Positions 51,417 to 60,548 are shown, counted from the stretch's first letter. The stretch is DNA of 64,000 nucleotides from Gammaproteobacteria bacterium (GCA_016195665.1 JACPZD010000028.1:1-64000), one strand, 5' to 3'. Numbers and translations are program-made. Notes: a model not told the origin generated them from the sequence alone.

Positions 51417-53015
51417 TTAGAACCTCATATCCAGTGATACCGTAAGGGCATTCTCTTTATAGTCATTACCGGCCTCACTAGAGTCACGCTCCGTGTGGCG
51501 CAGATCCGCAGAACCGTTCATTTTTTTCGCCAGACGCGTGCGTACACCCAGCCTGACCGTCGCCAGGTCGTCCTGCCGCCCCGTATTCTTGAACTCGTTG
51601 CGAGAGTATGAGACGCCGAGGTTTGAGCTGGTGCGTGGCGTCAGGCGTGAATTCCAAAAGGCGCTGGCGCCGAACTGTTTGATATTGCCGCTCAGTAAAA
51701 AATCATCGCTGCCCGGAGCGCCGTTTGGAACTCCGGCCGTCTGTGAGGTGCGGTCTACATTGAAAAGGCTGAAGACCATGGTGTTCCTCACGCCGTTCAG
51801 ACTCACCGCGGCCTGCAGGCGTTTTTGCAAAAACGCCCGATTGGTGAGAAAGTTAAGCGACCCCGCCACGGTGCGCGGCAATCCGTTCTGAACGATAAAA
51901 TCTTCGATAAACTGCGCACGAATTAGCGGATCCGGAATGGCCGAGCTGAATTGGCTGTCCAACAGGCTGGCGATATCAACAGCCGTCGGGATAAAGAACT
52001 GCGAAAGTGTAGTCGTAATGTCTTCGGTGTAACTGACGGACCAGACCGTGCGGCGGCTCCGCTGGCTATAATCGAGAAGATAGGTATCCCCAAAATAGCG
52101 CCTGCCGAAACGGGCTTCAAGCTTGGTCCGTATGGTCGGCGTCCAGGCAAAACCGGCGTCCCAGAAGGATCCCTCTGGTTTGGGTCCGAGGGTCAAGAAG
52201 GTGTTATTCTCATAACCATAAGAACCCACCAGACTCAGCTTACGGCTCAACAAATAGCGCAACTCACCCGAGAATCTCTCTCTCTGATAGTCCTGAAATT
52301 TTGTGTTGTTTACATATTCCTTGCTATAAAGCAGCCGCCAGCCCAATTTATAGAAGGCCCTGGCGCTATTTAACTCGGCATTGACGCGGTCGGACTGGCT
52401 GTCCGATATGCCGGCTGCGCTGGTGCTGGCTGCATTATGCGTGTACCGCACCAGATAATTTGCAAAGTTTCCCAACCTGCTGCGGATATAGGGGCTGATC
52501 CGGTAAGTCCTTACATCCGCGCGATTACCCGTAACATTGACATTATCGGAACTCTGTACACCCAGCAACGAGATGTTTTGCTGGGAAATGGATGCGCTCG
52601 CGTCAGTATAAAAGAAGTCTTTCACCCACTCGGCGTTCGCGTTTGCGCTTAACTGGTGGTTGGTATTGTTGCGGCGGCTGTCGCGCAGATAGGTCAGAGT
52701 TTGCAGGGTGTAGGCCGCATTGACCTTTAACCGGTTACCCGTTTTGCTCACTGAAACACCGGGATTGATCTGAGTGACAAGCTCGCTCTGCTCTTGACCC
52801 TTGGGCGCCAGCGCCACATTGTCGGTATAGGTTTCCCGCAGATTGAGGCGTGGAGTGACGCGCCAATCCGCAGCATCCGCATCAGGCGCCATCAACCATA
52901 ACGAACACAACGCCGTGTAGCAAAAGGAAAAGGATAGGGCCAGCCGGCCGGGCCTCGCAGTGGGTTTGTGAACTGAAACTGCTCGCATCCCGCGGCGGTC
53001 GTGATTATTTGCCAT
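51417..53015 (-). CDS. XrtA system outer-membrane beta-barrel protein (TIGR03016-like)
   Basis: About 532 residues with an N-terminal signal sequence ('RLALSFSFCYTALCSLWLM...DADA-AD'), then 'WRVTPRLNLRETYTDNVALAPKGQEQSELVTQINPGVSV' in pieces. A long series of amphipathic strands follows, ending in Phe ('ENALTVSLDMRF'), the usual C-terminus of outer-membrane barrels. It is the barrel protein constantly found in XrtA loci, thought to export or anchor the polymer. The ATG at 53015 overlaps the kinase gene by 11 bases; a downstream ATG at 52988 also leaves a good signal peptide and may be the true start. Confidence 0.88.
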   Translation of the reverse strand: MANNHDRRGMRAVSVHKPTARPGRLALSFSFCYTALCSLWLMAPDADAADWRVTPRLNLRETYTDNVALAPKGQEQSELVTQINPGVSVSKTGNRLKVNAAYTLQTLTYLRDSRRNNTNHQLSANANAEWVKDFFYTDASASISQQNISLLGVQSSDNVNVTGNRADVRTYRISPYIRSRLGNFANYLVRYTHNAASTSAAGISDSQSDRVNAELNSARAFYKLGWRLLYSKEYVNNTKFQDYQRERFSGELRYLLSRKLSLVGSYGYENNTFLTLGPKPEGSFWDAGFAWTPTIRTKLEARFGRRYFGDTYLLDYSQRSRRTVWSVSYTEDITTTLSQFFIPTAVDIASLLDSQFSSAIPDPLIRAQFIEDFIVQNGLPRTVAGSLNFLTNRAFLQKRLQAAVSLNGVRNTMVFSLFNVDRTSQTAGVPNGAPGSDDFLLSGNIKQFGASAFWNSRLTPRTSSNLGVSYSRNEFKNTGRQDDLATVRLGVRTRLAKKMNGSADLRHTERDSSEAGNDYKENALTVSLDMRF

Positions 53016-53961
53016 AGCCGCCATACTGCCCGTAGCCGTAATAGTCTGCACCCGTGAGCGCATTGCCCTTATTGAGCAACAGACTGACGACATCGCAGGA
53101 TTCGATCTGACGCAGCGCCTCCTTAAGCGCCTCGTGGGTCGTCCTTTGCGCCTCGACGATCATCACGATCTGCCCCATGTGAGTGGCCAGAACCCGTGCC
53201 TCAGTGGTCGACAGCAACGGTGGAGAGTCAAAGATAATGATACGGTCCTGGTAACGCTGCGCCATATCCCGCAGCAAACGGTTCATGGCCTCACTGGCCA
53301 ACAACTCCGTGGCGTAGCGATGCCCCCGTCCGGCGGGCAGGATGGAGAGCTTCTCGACGTTAGTCCTGATCAGCACATCGGAGAGTTGAACGTGCTCGTC
53401 GAGCAGTACATCCATGATCCCTTTATCCGCTTTAAAGCCGAAAAACTTTGGAATGGAGGGCTTGGCGACGTCGGCATCCACCAAGAGCACCCTGTGATCC
53501 ATCTCCATGGCGATGCTCATCGCAAGGTTGATCGAGCAAAAACTTTTCCCTTCTCCGGGAAAAGAGCTGGTCACCATAATCAGGTTGCCATTTTTGACCG
53601 GCGCGGCGCCCTGGTTAAAGGCGTTCATAATCAAGGGACGCTTAATCAGCCTGAACTGCTCGGCGATCTGCGATCTCTCACCGTCTGGCGTAATCATCCC
53701 CGCCTGCCGTAACTTGGCGAGATTGATATTCTCATGACGAGAGGCCTGTTCCGGCAGGCGAGGGGTAGGCCCGCGTTGCGGCTCGGCCGGCGGCTGGCCG
53801 GACATAGGGGATTTCACCCCATCACCCAGCTTCTCCCTGTTGATCGCGGCCTCGATTATTTTTTCGTCACGATCCCGCGCGATCTTTTCGCCGTCAGAAG
53901 CCGGCTGAATCGGCTTTACAGTTTCTCCAAGTTTGCCCGCCGCCTTTTCAATAATGCTCAT
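53005..53961 (-). CDS. XrtA-associated tyrosine autokinase (TIGR03018-like)
   Basis: A 318-residue bacterial tyrosine kinase (BY-kinase) of the Wzc/CapB type without its own membrane segments. The N-terminal 70 residues are linker-like. Then come Walker A' 'VTSSFPGEGKSFCSINLA' (132-140 = SSFPGEGKS), the second Walker motif 'RVLLVDADVAKPSIPKFF', and 'DRIIIFDSPPLLSTTEARVLA'. The tail 'YYGYGQYGGYGK' has several tyrosines that would be autophosphorylated. It works with the chain-length protein encoded next to it to control polymer length and export. Confidence 0.95.
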   Translation of the reverse strand: MSIIEKAAGKLGETVKPIQPASDGEKIARDRDEKIIEAAINREKLGDGVKSPMSGQPPAEPQRGPTPRLPEQASRHENINLAKLRQAGMITPDGERSQIAEQFRLIKRPLIMNAFNQGAAPVKNGNLIMVTSSFPGEGKSFCSINLAMSIAMEMDHRVLLVDADVAKPSIPKFFGFKADKGIMDVLLDEHVQLSDVLIRTNVEKLSILPAGRGHRYATELLASEAMNRLLRDMAQRYQDRIIIFDSPPLLSTTEARVLATHMGQIVMIVEAQRTTHEALKEALRQIESCDVVSLLLNKGNALTGADYYGYGQYGGYGK

Positions 53962-53982
53962 AGAAGTCCCCCTGCCACGCCG

Positions 53983-55530
53983 CTAGGCAAGCTTGGCGGT
54001 CAAAAACAACATTGCCATAATCGCCGCGTAGGCGCCCAACAAGCTCAAAAAGGACAAAATAAAAGCGATGAGCCGGTTCTTGTATTTCCTGCTTTGCTGG
54101 CGGGTCCAGGTCATGGAAACCATCCCCAGCAGGGGCAGGCCGGTGACCTCACGCAAGGTGCGGGGATCGTTAAAGGTAGGTCGTACTTGACTGACAAAAA
54201 ATGCCAGAGCGAGACCGCCTATCAAGCCTCCCAGGAGAACCAGCGACATTAACTGCGGGCGGTTGGGCCCGCTGGGAGTAATTGGCACGCGAGGCGGATC
54301 AACGATTCTGAAATCAACCGCGCCCTTGGTAGCATCGAGTTCTCCTGAAATCTGCGCCGATTCTCGCCGCGCCAGCAGCTTTTCGTAATTCTCCTTATGC
54401 ACCGAGTAGTCGCGGTTGAGCTGAGTGAGATCAGCCTCGACTTGAGGCACCCTGTCCGCTGCAGCCTTAAGCTGTTCGTAACGGTTTTCGTACTCTTTTA
54501 CCCTGGCCTGCATCGAAGCCACGTTTGCCTCAGCCTCGGACAAAGCGATGGACAGTTGTTGGTATAAAGGATTTGTAGTCTGGCCTTGACTGTGCGTCCC
54601 GGAAGAGGGGGGATTCAGTTTGGCCTCTTCCTTCTTCTGCGTCTCCAGTTGCTCAATGATGCGTTTGGTGGTGACAACATCAGGATGCTGCTCCGTATAC
54701 CGGAGACGCAGGGCATCTAAATTTTTGGTCAGTTCTTGAATTCGCGCGTCAAGCTCCGGATTTGCCGGTGCTGGAGGCGGCTCATCAACGATTGCGGTGG
54801 ACTCTACATCGGCCAGTTGATTTTTAATAGCATCACGCGCGCTTTCGGCCTCGCGCAAGTCGAGCTTGGCCTGATTCACATCACCGCTGGCCCCAGCCAT
54901 CCTGCCAAAATAATCTTTCCCCTCCCCCGGCATCATACCCATATTCTGCCGTTTGAAGTCCCTCAAGGCGTTTTCCGCCACGATCAGCTTTTGCTCGTAG
55001 GCCTTGATCTGCTCATCAATGAAACGCCGGGCGGAATCCGCATCCTTTCTTTTATCCCCCAGGCTGTCTTCGACAAAGATCGTCAATAACGCCTGTACGA
55101 CCCGCTTGGCGACTTCCGGCTTTCGATGACCGTAGTTGATTACATAGAGGTTATCCCTGCCGGCGCTCTGAATCCCGATCTGTCTGGCCAGCCCATCAAT
55201 GAGCGACTCCTTGTCCGACGCCGTCTTCGCGGTGATGTCGAGATCCGCCATGCTGACCAACTTCTCCAGATTGGGACGGCTCAACAAGGTCCGGCTCATC
55301 ATGGCCACCTGTTGGTCCACGTTGAGCTGTACCACCATACCCGACAACAGCGGCTTGAGTATGGTTTGCGTGTCCACATAGACGCGCGCCGATGCGTCGT
55401 AGCGGTCGGGCAGGGTATAGACCACCGCCCAGCCGGCGACTGACACTACCCAGGCCACAATGATTACATACCAGCGATGCTGCCATATCCCCTTCAGGTA
55501 AGATAGCAGTTGGGCCATCAGATCATGCAT
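53983..55530 (-). CDS. Polysaccharide chain-length determinant protein (TIGR03007-like)
   Basis: The ATG at 55530 (MHDLMAQLLSYLK) has an AAGGAG site; a longer frame to 55689 overlaps the export gene and adds no membrane segment. The 515-residue product has an N-terminal membrane segment ('WYVIIVAWVVSVAGWAVVYTL'), a long periplasmic coiled-coil region ('LDLREAESARDAIKNQLADVES', 'EAEANVASMQARVKEYENRYEQL') and a C-terminal membrane hairpin ('LMSLVLLGGLIGGLALAFFV', 'LIAFILSFLSLLGAYAAIMAMLFL'). This is the Wzz/PCP layout. The following gene is its tyrosine kinase. Confidence 0.95.
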   Translation of the reverse strand: MHDLMAQLLSYLKGIWQHRWYVIIVAWVVSVAGWAVVYTLPDRYDASARVYVDTQTILKPLLSGMVVQLNVDQQVAMMSRTLLSRPNLEKLVSMADLDITAKTASDKESLIDGLARQIGIQSAGRDNLYVINYGHRKPEVAKRVVQALLTIFVEDSLGDKRKDADSARRFIDEQIKAYEQKLIVAENALRDFKRQNMGMMPGEGKDYFGRMAGASGDVNQAKLDLREAESARDAIKNQLADVESTAIVDEPPPAPANPELDARIQELTKNLDALRLRYTEQHPDVVTTKRIIEQLETQKKEEAKLNPPSSGTHSQGQTTNPLYQQLSIALSEAEANVASMQARVKEYENRYEQLKAAADRVPQVEADLTQLNRDYSVHKENYEKLLARRESAQISGELDATKGAVDFRIVDPPRVPITPSGPNRPQLMSLVLLGGLIGGLALAFFVSQVRPTFNDPRTLREVTGLPLLGMVSMTWTRQQSRKYKNRLIAFILSFLSLLGAYAAIMAMLFLTAKLA

Positions 55531-55636
55531 CTGCAAACTCTCCTTGGCATTCTGAACCTTATAAGCGTGAAATCGGGGGCCTACTCGGCCAACGGCAATC
55601 TCAGCGCTGGGCAGCGGGAGCGTTGCCCAGCCAGGC

Positions 55637-56263
55637 TTAAAAAAAACTCTCCGGTATAATGAGCACATCGCCCGGACGGACTTCAACATTGGCCGAGATA
55701 TCCCCGCCGTTGATAAGATCGTCCAAACGAATGCCGAACTGCTCCCTCCCGCCGGACGTACGCAGGATGGTCGCGTTGTTGCCCGCCGCGAACTCGGTCA
55801 AGCCGCCCACGGCGATCATCACATCCAGCAGCGTCATATTCTCCCGATAGGGCAGCGACTGCGGCTTGGTGGTCTGGCCGACGACGCGGATCTGCTCGCT
55901 GTACGGGCCCACGAAATTGGTCACGATGACCGTGACGACCGGGTCCTGAATATATTTTGACAGGGCCTTTTCGATCTCACGCGCCAACTGCGTGGAGGTC
56001 CTCCCGGTGGCCGGCAGGTCTTCCACAAGCGGCGTCGTGATCTTGCCGTCGGGGCGGACGGGAACAGACATGGATACTTCAGGATTGCGCCAGACGATGA
56101 TATTCACGTTATCGCCCGGACCAATCAAATAATCATGCGCAGGGACGCTGGCGGTAGAAGAGGGGCCGGGCGGGTAAGGGGTCCCGCAACCCCCTAATAA
56201 GGAAAGCGTAATCATGAAGCCCAAGGCTTGGAGCCGGCGTATAGAAAAAATTTGTATTTTCAC
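55637..56263 (-). CDS. Polysaccharide export lipoprotein of the XrtA system (TIGR03027-like)
   Basis: A 208-residue Wza-like protein. GTG start with an AGGGG site. The signal sequence ends in a lipobox 'LLGGC' (Cys26). The rest has the export-domain sequence 'HDYLIGPGDNVNIIVWRNPEVSMSVPVRPDGKITTPLVEDLPATG' in pieces and the repeated SLBB-like part 'IRVVGQTTKPQSLPYRENMTLLDVMIAVGGL', ending 'VEVRPGDVLIIPESFF'. It is short compared with full Wza, as in other XrtA loci. It is the first gene of the minus-strand XrtA operon and has a sigma-54-like promoter match about 40 bases upstream. Confidence 0.93.
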   Translation of the reverse strand: MKIQIFSIRRLQALGFMITLSLLGGCGTPYPPGPSSTASVPAHDYLIGPGDNVNIIVWRNPEVSMSVPVRPDGKITTPLVEDLPATGRTSTQLAREIEKALSKYIQDPVVTVIVTNFVGPYSEQIRVVGQTTKPQSLPYRENMTLLDVMIAVGGLTEFAAGNNATILRTSGGREQFGIRLDDLINGGDISANVEVRPGDVLIIPESFF

Positions 56264-56300
56264 TTGTCTTCACCCCTCTCTAGAAATGCCAATTATGACT

Positions 56301-56316
56301 AGCAAATATCAAGCCA
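56301..56316 (-). promoter_or_regulatory. Sigma-54-type promoter for the export gene and XrtA operon
   Basis: On the minus strand the sequence reads TGGCTTGATATTTGCT: GG and GC dinucleotides exactly ten bases apart, the invariant spacing of the -24/-12 element. It lies 38 bases before the GTG start of the export gene. RpoN together with the PrsK/PrsR regulators is known to drive PEP-CTERM genes in related bacteria; neither rpoN nor prsR is in this window. Confidence 0.72.
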
Positions 56317-56523
56317 TCCCTTGAGGCAGATATTGTGCTATGGTACTGTTTGCCCGCTATTCCTAGCTTATCGAATAGATGGACTTTAACTTTGACTTTC
56401 CCGAACTGTCCCTCTTTAAAGGGCAGTAAAAGCCACTTCACCATCCCAAAGAACTTAGATTCTATATCCGAATCTCTCTGGAAGTAAATGAATTTTCTAT
56501 TTAATTGTATGAGATTGAAAATT

Positions 56524-56539
56524 TGGCACAAATCCTGCA
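56524..56539 (+). promoter_or_regulatory. Sigma-54-type promoter for the acyltransferase gene
   Basis: TGGCACAAATCCTGCA on the plus strand, with GG (56525-56526) and GC (56537-56538) ten bases apart and a perfect TGGCAC -24 half. It is 49 bases before the acyltransferase ATG. The two divergent genes of the 324-base gap thus each have such a match on their own strand. The rest of the gap (56264-56587) is A+T-rich and holds no believable gene. Confidence 0.8.
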
Positions 56540-56587
56540 TTCGTATACCAGACACCGCTTTCTGGCCAAGGGATAGCAAAATAAACT

Positions 56588-57448
56588 ATGCTTAAACACT
56601 TGACCAGCTTATCTAACGACTCGCCGGGCGAGCTGAAGTTTAGTGACGGTGTGCAGAACATGCATCTAGTAACTTGGCCGTTATGGAAACGGGAGGGCCG
56701 CGGCATGAAACCCACCACTATCGTTGAAGTACCTTTTGAATCTCCGTATGAGATTAATGCGTTACCACTTGATGAGTGGGATCCCACACATACTAGCGAC
56801 CCTACTGTAAAAGGAGGCTCGTTCAGAATCCGGCTTGCCGATACGCATGGTCAGCGTAGCTCCGCCAACATGCTCATCGACAAAATGTATTCTTGGAGAG
56901 GCTATACTCCCTCACCCCCTATCCGGGAGATTCCAAACAGAATTACACTGGTGGCCCACAAGAATGATCACATTATAGGCACGATTACCTTGGGGTTTGA
57001 TTCTTCCATTGGCCTTTTGGTTGACGAGCTTTACAAGCAAGAGATCGACCCTATCCGCAAACAAAGCCGTAAACTTTGCGAATTCACTAAACTCGCGGTA
57101 GACGGTGGTGTCAGATCGAAACGGGTCCTGGCCTCGCTGTTCCATATAGCCTACATCTACGCACACAATCTTCATAACAGTACCGACTTATTTATTGAGG
57201 TCAACCCGCGCCACGCCAAATTTTACGAAAAAATGCTGGGGTTTAAGCAATATGGCCCTGAAAAGCACAATCAGCGAGTAAACGCACCCGCCGTATTGTT
57301 ATGGCTTGATCTTGATTATGCCCATCAACAAATACAAAAATTTGGCGGGAGATTGAGCCTCACCAGATCTGAAAAATCACTTTACCCCTACTTTTTCTCC
57401 CCGGCGGAGGAAGAAGGCATCAGCCACCGGTTAGCACTTTCAAGCTGA
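56588..57448 (+). CDS. FeeM-like N-acyl amino acid synthase / exosortase-associated acyltransferase
   Basis: A 286-residue GNAT-like acyltransferase: 'RIRLADTHGQRSSANMLIDKMYSWRGY', 'NRITLVAHKNDHIIGTITLGFDSS', 'LCEFTKLAVDGGVRSKRVLASLFHIAYIYAHNLHNSTDLFIEVNPRHAKFYEKMLGFK' seen in pieces. This order of motifs is that of the autoinducer-synthase-like acyltransferases FeeM (long-chain N-acyl amino acids) and the exosortase-associated acyltransferases. It should use an acyl-ACP or acyl-CoA donor. The first ATG is at 56588, but a Met at 56705 has a stronger GGAGGG site and would remove 39 residues that are not part of the domain. A sigma-54-type promoter lies upstream and the ThiF-nitroreductase gene follows by 48 bases. 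Confidence 0.82.
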   Translation: MLKHLTSLSNDSPGELKFSDGVQNMHLVTWPLWKREGRGMKPTTIVEVPFESPYEINALPLDEWDPTHTSDPTVKGGSFRIRLADTHGQRSSANMLIDKMYSWRGYTPSPPIREIPNRITLVAHKNDHIIGTITLGFDSSIGLLVDELYKQEIDPIRKQSRKLCEFTKLAVDGGVRSKRVLASLFHIAYIYAHNLHNSTDLFIEVNPRHAKFYEKMLGFKQYGPEKHNQRVNAPAVLLWLDLDYAHQQIQKFGGRLSLTRSEKSLYPYFFSPAEEEGISHRLALSS

Positions 57449-57496
57449 CCGATAATTCATCGCTGTTATTCACGGCCGCCCACCGCTAGACTCGGC

Positions 57497-59476
57497 ATGT
57501 TTTCCTACAATCAGGCGTTTTCGCGCAACCTCGGGTGGGTCACTCCCCAGGAACAAGCGGTTCTTCGTTCCAAACGCATCGCCATTGCGGGCCTGGGCGG
57601 AGTCGGTGGTAGTCATCTATTGACCTTGACCCGTTTGGGGATAGGCTCCTTTCATATTGCTGATTTCGACACCTTTGATCTGGTCAACTTCAACCGTCAG
57701 GCAGGGGCGACGCTTTCCAGCCTCGGGCGTCCCAAGGTCGAAGTGTTGGCCGACATGGCCAAGGGCATCAATCCTGAGATAAACATCAAACCCTTTCCCT
57801 CAGGCATTGATGAATACAACCTGTCGGAATTTTTTACAGAGGTAGACCTGTACGTAGACGGCCTGGACTTTTTTGCCCTTCCGGCGCGCCGGGCTGCCTT
57901 TACCGCCTGCGCCAAACTAGGCATTCCTGCCATCACCGCCGCCCCTCTGGGCATGGGCGTCGCCTACTTGGTTTTCATGCCCGGCGGCATGACCTTCGAG
58001 GACTATTTTTGCCTGCAAGGACTGGAAACCGAGCATCAGTATGTAAATTTCCTGGTTGGCTTGAGCCCCAAGGGCTTTCATCGGCCTTACCTTGTTGATC
58101 TCACTCGCGTCAGCCTCTCTGGACGGGATGCACCCTCAACGGTCATGGCCTGCCAGTTATGCGCAGGTGTCGCCGGCGTGGAAGCGCTCAAGATTCTGCT
58201 AGGACGCGGCAAGGTATGGGCAGCTCCTCACTACCATCATTTCGACGCCTACCAGGGAAAATGGGTGCGCGGCTGGCTTCCTGGCGGCAACCGTAACCCG
58301 ATGCAAATTCTCAAGAGGCATATCGGCTATCGAATGTATGCGCGGCTATCCAGAAATTCACCGCCGGGAGCAAGCACCCCACTCCCATCAGAAATAGAAA
58401 ACATCCTCGAACTGGCCCGCTGGGCGCCGAGTGGCGATAACGCCCAACCGTGGAGATTCGACATCGTAACCGATGACAAACTCACTATCCATGTAACCAT
58501 ACCGGACACCAATGTCTACGAGTACAACAATGGCCAGCCTTCTTTACTTTCCTTAGGATTTTTGCTCGAAAGCATACGAATCGCGGCTACCCGTTTTGGG
58601 CGATCCTTGACTTGGGCGTATCAGCAAACCGGAAGGCATGAGCACGCCATCAATGCTGAACTTCCCGTACACCCCGAGGTAACTGAAGACCCCTTGCTTT
58701 CTTTTCTCGCCATACGCTCGGTGAACCGCAGACGCTACAAGATGATCCCTCTTACCCCAGAGCAAAAACAGGTGTTGACAGCAGCATTGGGCAATGAACT
58801 CGAGATACGCTGGCATGAAACCCTTGGTGAGCGCTGGCGTATGGCGCGCATCAATATGCTTGCCACCAACGTCCGCTTGCGCATTCGAGAGGCATTTGAG
58901 GTGCACCGGCGAATTCTCGATTGGGAACGGGAATTCAGCATGGAAGGCGTGCCTGTTAAGGCGATTGGGCTTGATCCGCTCACATTAAGGACCATGAAAT
59001 GGGTAATGCAGGATTGGCCCAGGATGCATTTCATGAATCGCTTCCTCGGCGGCACCGTCACTCCCCGTGTCGAGCTGGACCTGCTGCCGGGTCTGTTTTG
59101 CTCCGCGCATTTTAGTATAACGCGCAAGAACACCCCCGCCGCCGGAGACGAGACACCTTCTTTAGTAAGGGCCGGCCAAGCGCTTCAACGTTTCTGGTTG
59201 ACGGCAACCCGTATAGGACTGGTGATGCAGCCTGGCTTGGCGCCGCTCTGTTTCGCCCATTATGGCAAACATAAGATCGCCTTCACAACCGATAACGCAA
59301 TCCATCGCAAGGCGGAACATTTGGCCGCCAAGTTAAGCCAGGCGTGCGGGATTCAGGACAGCGATAACCTGCTTTTCATGGGACGGATAGGGCCCGTCTC
59401 AGCCAGGGTTGAATCCCGTTCGATAAGGCGTCCGCTTTCAAGCCTTTTGAATACCCCGGAGGCGAACCCAAAGTAA
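57497..59476 (+). CDS. ThiF/E1-like adenylyltransferase fused to a nitroreductase-like domain
   Basis: A 659-residue two-domain protein. Residues 1 to about 270 are an E1/ThiF-type Rossmann domain: 'RIAIAGLGGVGGSHLLTL' (GxGGxG at 32-38), 'FHIADFDTFDLVNFNRQAGA' (D56 and the N/R pair), 'KVEVLADMAKGINPEI' and 'TVMACQLCAGVAGVEAL'. From about 300 there is a nitroreductase-like FMN fold: 'IENILELARWAPSGDNAQPWRF', 'LSLGFLLESIRIAATRFG', 'FLAIRSVNRRRYK', 'RAGQALQRFWLTATRIGLVMQPGLAPL'. It could adenylate a carboxylate and reduce or oxidise the product with flavin. It lies 48 bases after the FeeM-like gene and is surely co-transcribed. The chemistry of this pair is not established. Confidence 0.85.
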   Translation: MFSYNQAFSRNLGWVTPQEQAVLRSKRIAIAGLGGVGGSHLLTLTRLGIGSFHIADFDTFDLVNFNRQAGATLSSLGRPKVEVLADMAKGINPEINIKPFPSGIDEYNLSEFFTEVDLYVDGLDFFALPARRAAFTACAKLGIPAITAAPLGMGVAYLVFMPGGMTFEDYFCLQGLETEHQYVNFLVGLSPKGFHRPYLVDLTRVSLSGRDAPSTVMACQLCAGVAGVEALKILLGRGKVWAAPHYHHFDAYQGKWVRGWLPGGNRNPMQILKRHIGYRMYARLSRNSPPGASTPLPSEIENILELARWAPSGDNAQPWRFDIVTDDKLTIHVTIPDTNVYEYNNGQPSLLSLGFLLESIRIAATRFGRSLTWAYQQTGRHEHAINAELPVHPEVTEDPLLSFLAIRSVNRRRYKMIPLTPEQKQVLTAALGNELEIRWHETLGERWRMARINMLATNVRLRIREAFEVHRRILDWEREFSMEGVPVKAIGLDPLTLRTMKWVMQDWPRMHFMNRFLGGTVTPRVELDLLPGLFCSAHFSITRKNTPAAGDETPSLVRAGQALQRFWLTATRIGLVMQPGLAPLCFAHYGKHKIAFTTDNAIHRKAEHLAAKLSQACGIQDSDNLLFMGRIGPVSARVESRSIRRPLSSLLNTPEANPK

Positions 59477-59487
59477 TCGCGTACTCC

Positions 59488-59625
59488 TAAGGAAGCTCTG
59501 ATTTATGCATGTTGAACCGCCAAGACGCCAAGAACGCCAAGACTTTTATTTACAAATTCAAGCCTTTTTTCTTGGTGACCTTGGCGCCTTGGCGGTTGGC
59601 GATATATTTTTCAGAGTTTCCCTAA
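59488..59625. mobile_element. MITE-like element, copy 2
   Basis: TAAGGAAGCTCTGA (59488-59501) to TCAGAGTTTCC...TAA (59611-59625), almost identical to the copy at 17705, including the CCGCCAAG inner arms. It sits 11 bases after the ThiF-nitroreductase stop and provides the stop codon (TAG) of the convergent methyltransferase gene, so its insertion probably reset that C-terminus. Confidence 0.85.
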
Positions 59626-60497
59626 CGAAACGGATCGTTCCTTAACCCGCCCAACCGGAAGAAAAAGCGCAAATCGTCCAGATCACGGCGGTAACGTGAC
59701 GGGAGCTTTTGACGCATCTCTCTTAACCGCTGCTGCAACGCATCCGGTAACGGCTTGTCATCGCTTTTGATCAGCACAAGAAAAGGCATCTTGAAGGTAC
59801 TGTAAACCGTCGCATGAGGGGGAAGACATCCCCTTGCAGCAACCTGAAAGTCTTCGAATAAAAACGCGGCGCGCAACGAACGTTCGTAATCCAGCGAAAA
59901 AAGATGCGGTTGATGCCGGGCGTTCATGTAGGCGAAAAATAGCACAGACTTAAGTGACTTCAGGCGCCCAAAATCGACCAGATAGAGCGCGCCGCCAGGG
60001 CGTAAAATACGCTCGATTTCCCGGAAACAGTCCCTCAGAAGAGTATGGGTCGGAAGATGATGAAGGGCCATGGTGCTTATGACGCCATCGGCAGCGTGGT
60101 CCGTCATACCCTCCAGACGGGTGATATCGCCCTGGGAAAACTTCACATTAGAGAGACCTAAATTTCGGACATGAGTTTCCGCGCTCTCCAGCATGGCGGG
60201 GGAGAGATCAATCCCTAGGAAGGAAATATGAGGATTAAGTCCGGCGACTTGCGCCAATTGCGTGGCAGGACCGCAACCAAGATCAATCACCTTCTGGCAA
60301 CCCTGGATCACCTGAGAGATCCGTGCGGAATGAAACAGGTAGGCGGCCGCCATTACTCCGTCGGCCCGGCCCGCCTCGCTATAAGCGGCCACCTGCCCGG
60401 GATCGTCCATGACTAAATCAGGCTCAGGCTCGCGGGGTAATGTCCGCTCGCTGAACACCTCCCGGAGAAGGGTTGGAATCAGGGATAATTGCGGCAT
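59622..60497 (-). CDS. SAM-dependent class I methyltransferase
   Basis: A 291-residue protein with motif I 'KVIDLGCGPATQLAQVAGL', 'FLGIDLSPAMLESAETHV', 'SQGDITRLEGM', 'DGVISTMALHHLPTHTLL' and 'ILRPGGALYLVDFGRL'. The N-terminal 50 residues ('LPREPEPDLVMDDPGQVAAYSEAG') and the C-terminal helical part are common in small-molecule methyltransferases. The start at 60497 is an ATG without a clear ribosome site; the TTG at 60515 is less likely. It is convergent with the acyltransferase/ThiF pair and may use their product. The last codons and the stop come from the MITE-like element. Confidence 0.85.
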   Translation of the reverse strand: MPQLSLIPTLLREVFSERTLPREPEPDLVMDDPGQVAAYSEAGRADGVMAAAYLFHSARISQVIQGCQKVIDLGCGPATQLAQVAGLNPHISFLGIDLSPAMLESAETHVRNLGLSNVKFSQGDITRLEGMTDHAADGVISTMALHHLPTHTLLRDCFREIERILRPGGALYLVDFGRLKSLKSVLFFAYMNARHQPHLFSLDYERSLRAAFLFEDFQVAARGCLPPHATVYSTFKMPFLVLIKSDDKPLPDALQQRLREMRQKLPSRYRRDLDDLRFFFRLGGLRNDPFR

Positions 60498-60516
60498 CGA
60501 AACATCATAAAACAAA

Positions 60517-60548
60517 AGGCCTCCCCTTTGCCAGCAAAGGGGAGGCCT
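60517..60548 (-). terminator. Intrinsic terminator of the PEP-CTERM gene
   Basis: AGGCCTCCCCTTTG (60517-60530), loop CCAG, then CAAAGGGGAGGCCT (60535-60548): a perfect 14-bp stem. On the minus strand it is followed by TTTTGTTTT. It lies 45 bases after the stop of the minus-strand PEP-CTERM gene, so it terminates that transcript before the methyltransferase gene. Confidence 0.92.

Noticed and set aside
56280-56579. 99-residue minus-strand frame before the export gene
   Set aside because: It covers the intergenic region with two sigma-54-type sites and has no protein-like features.
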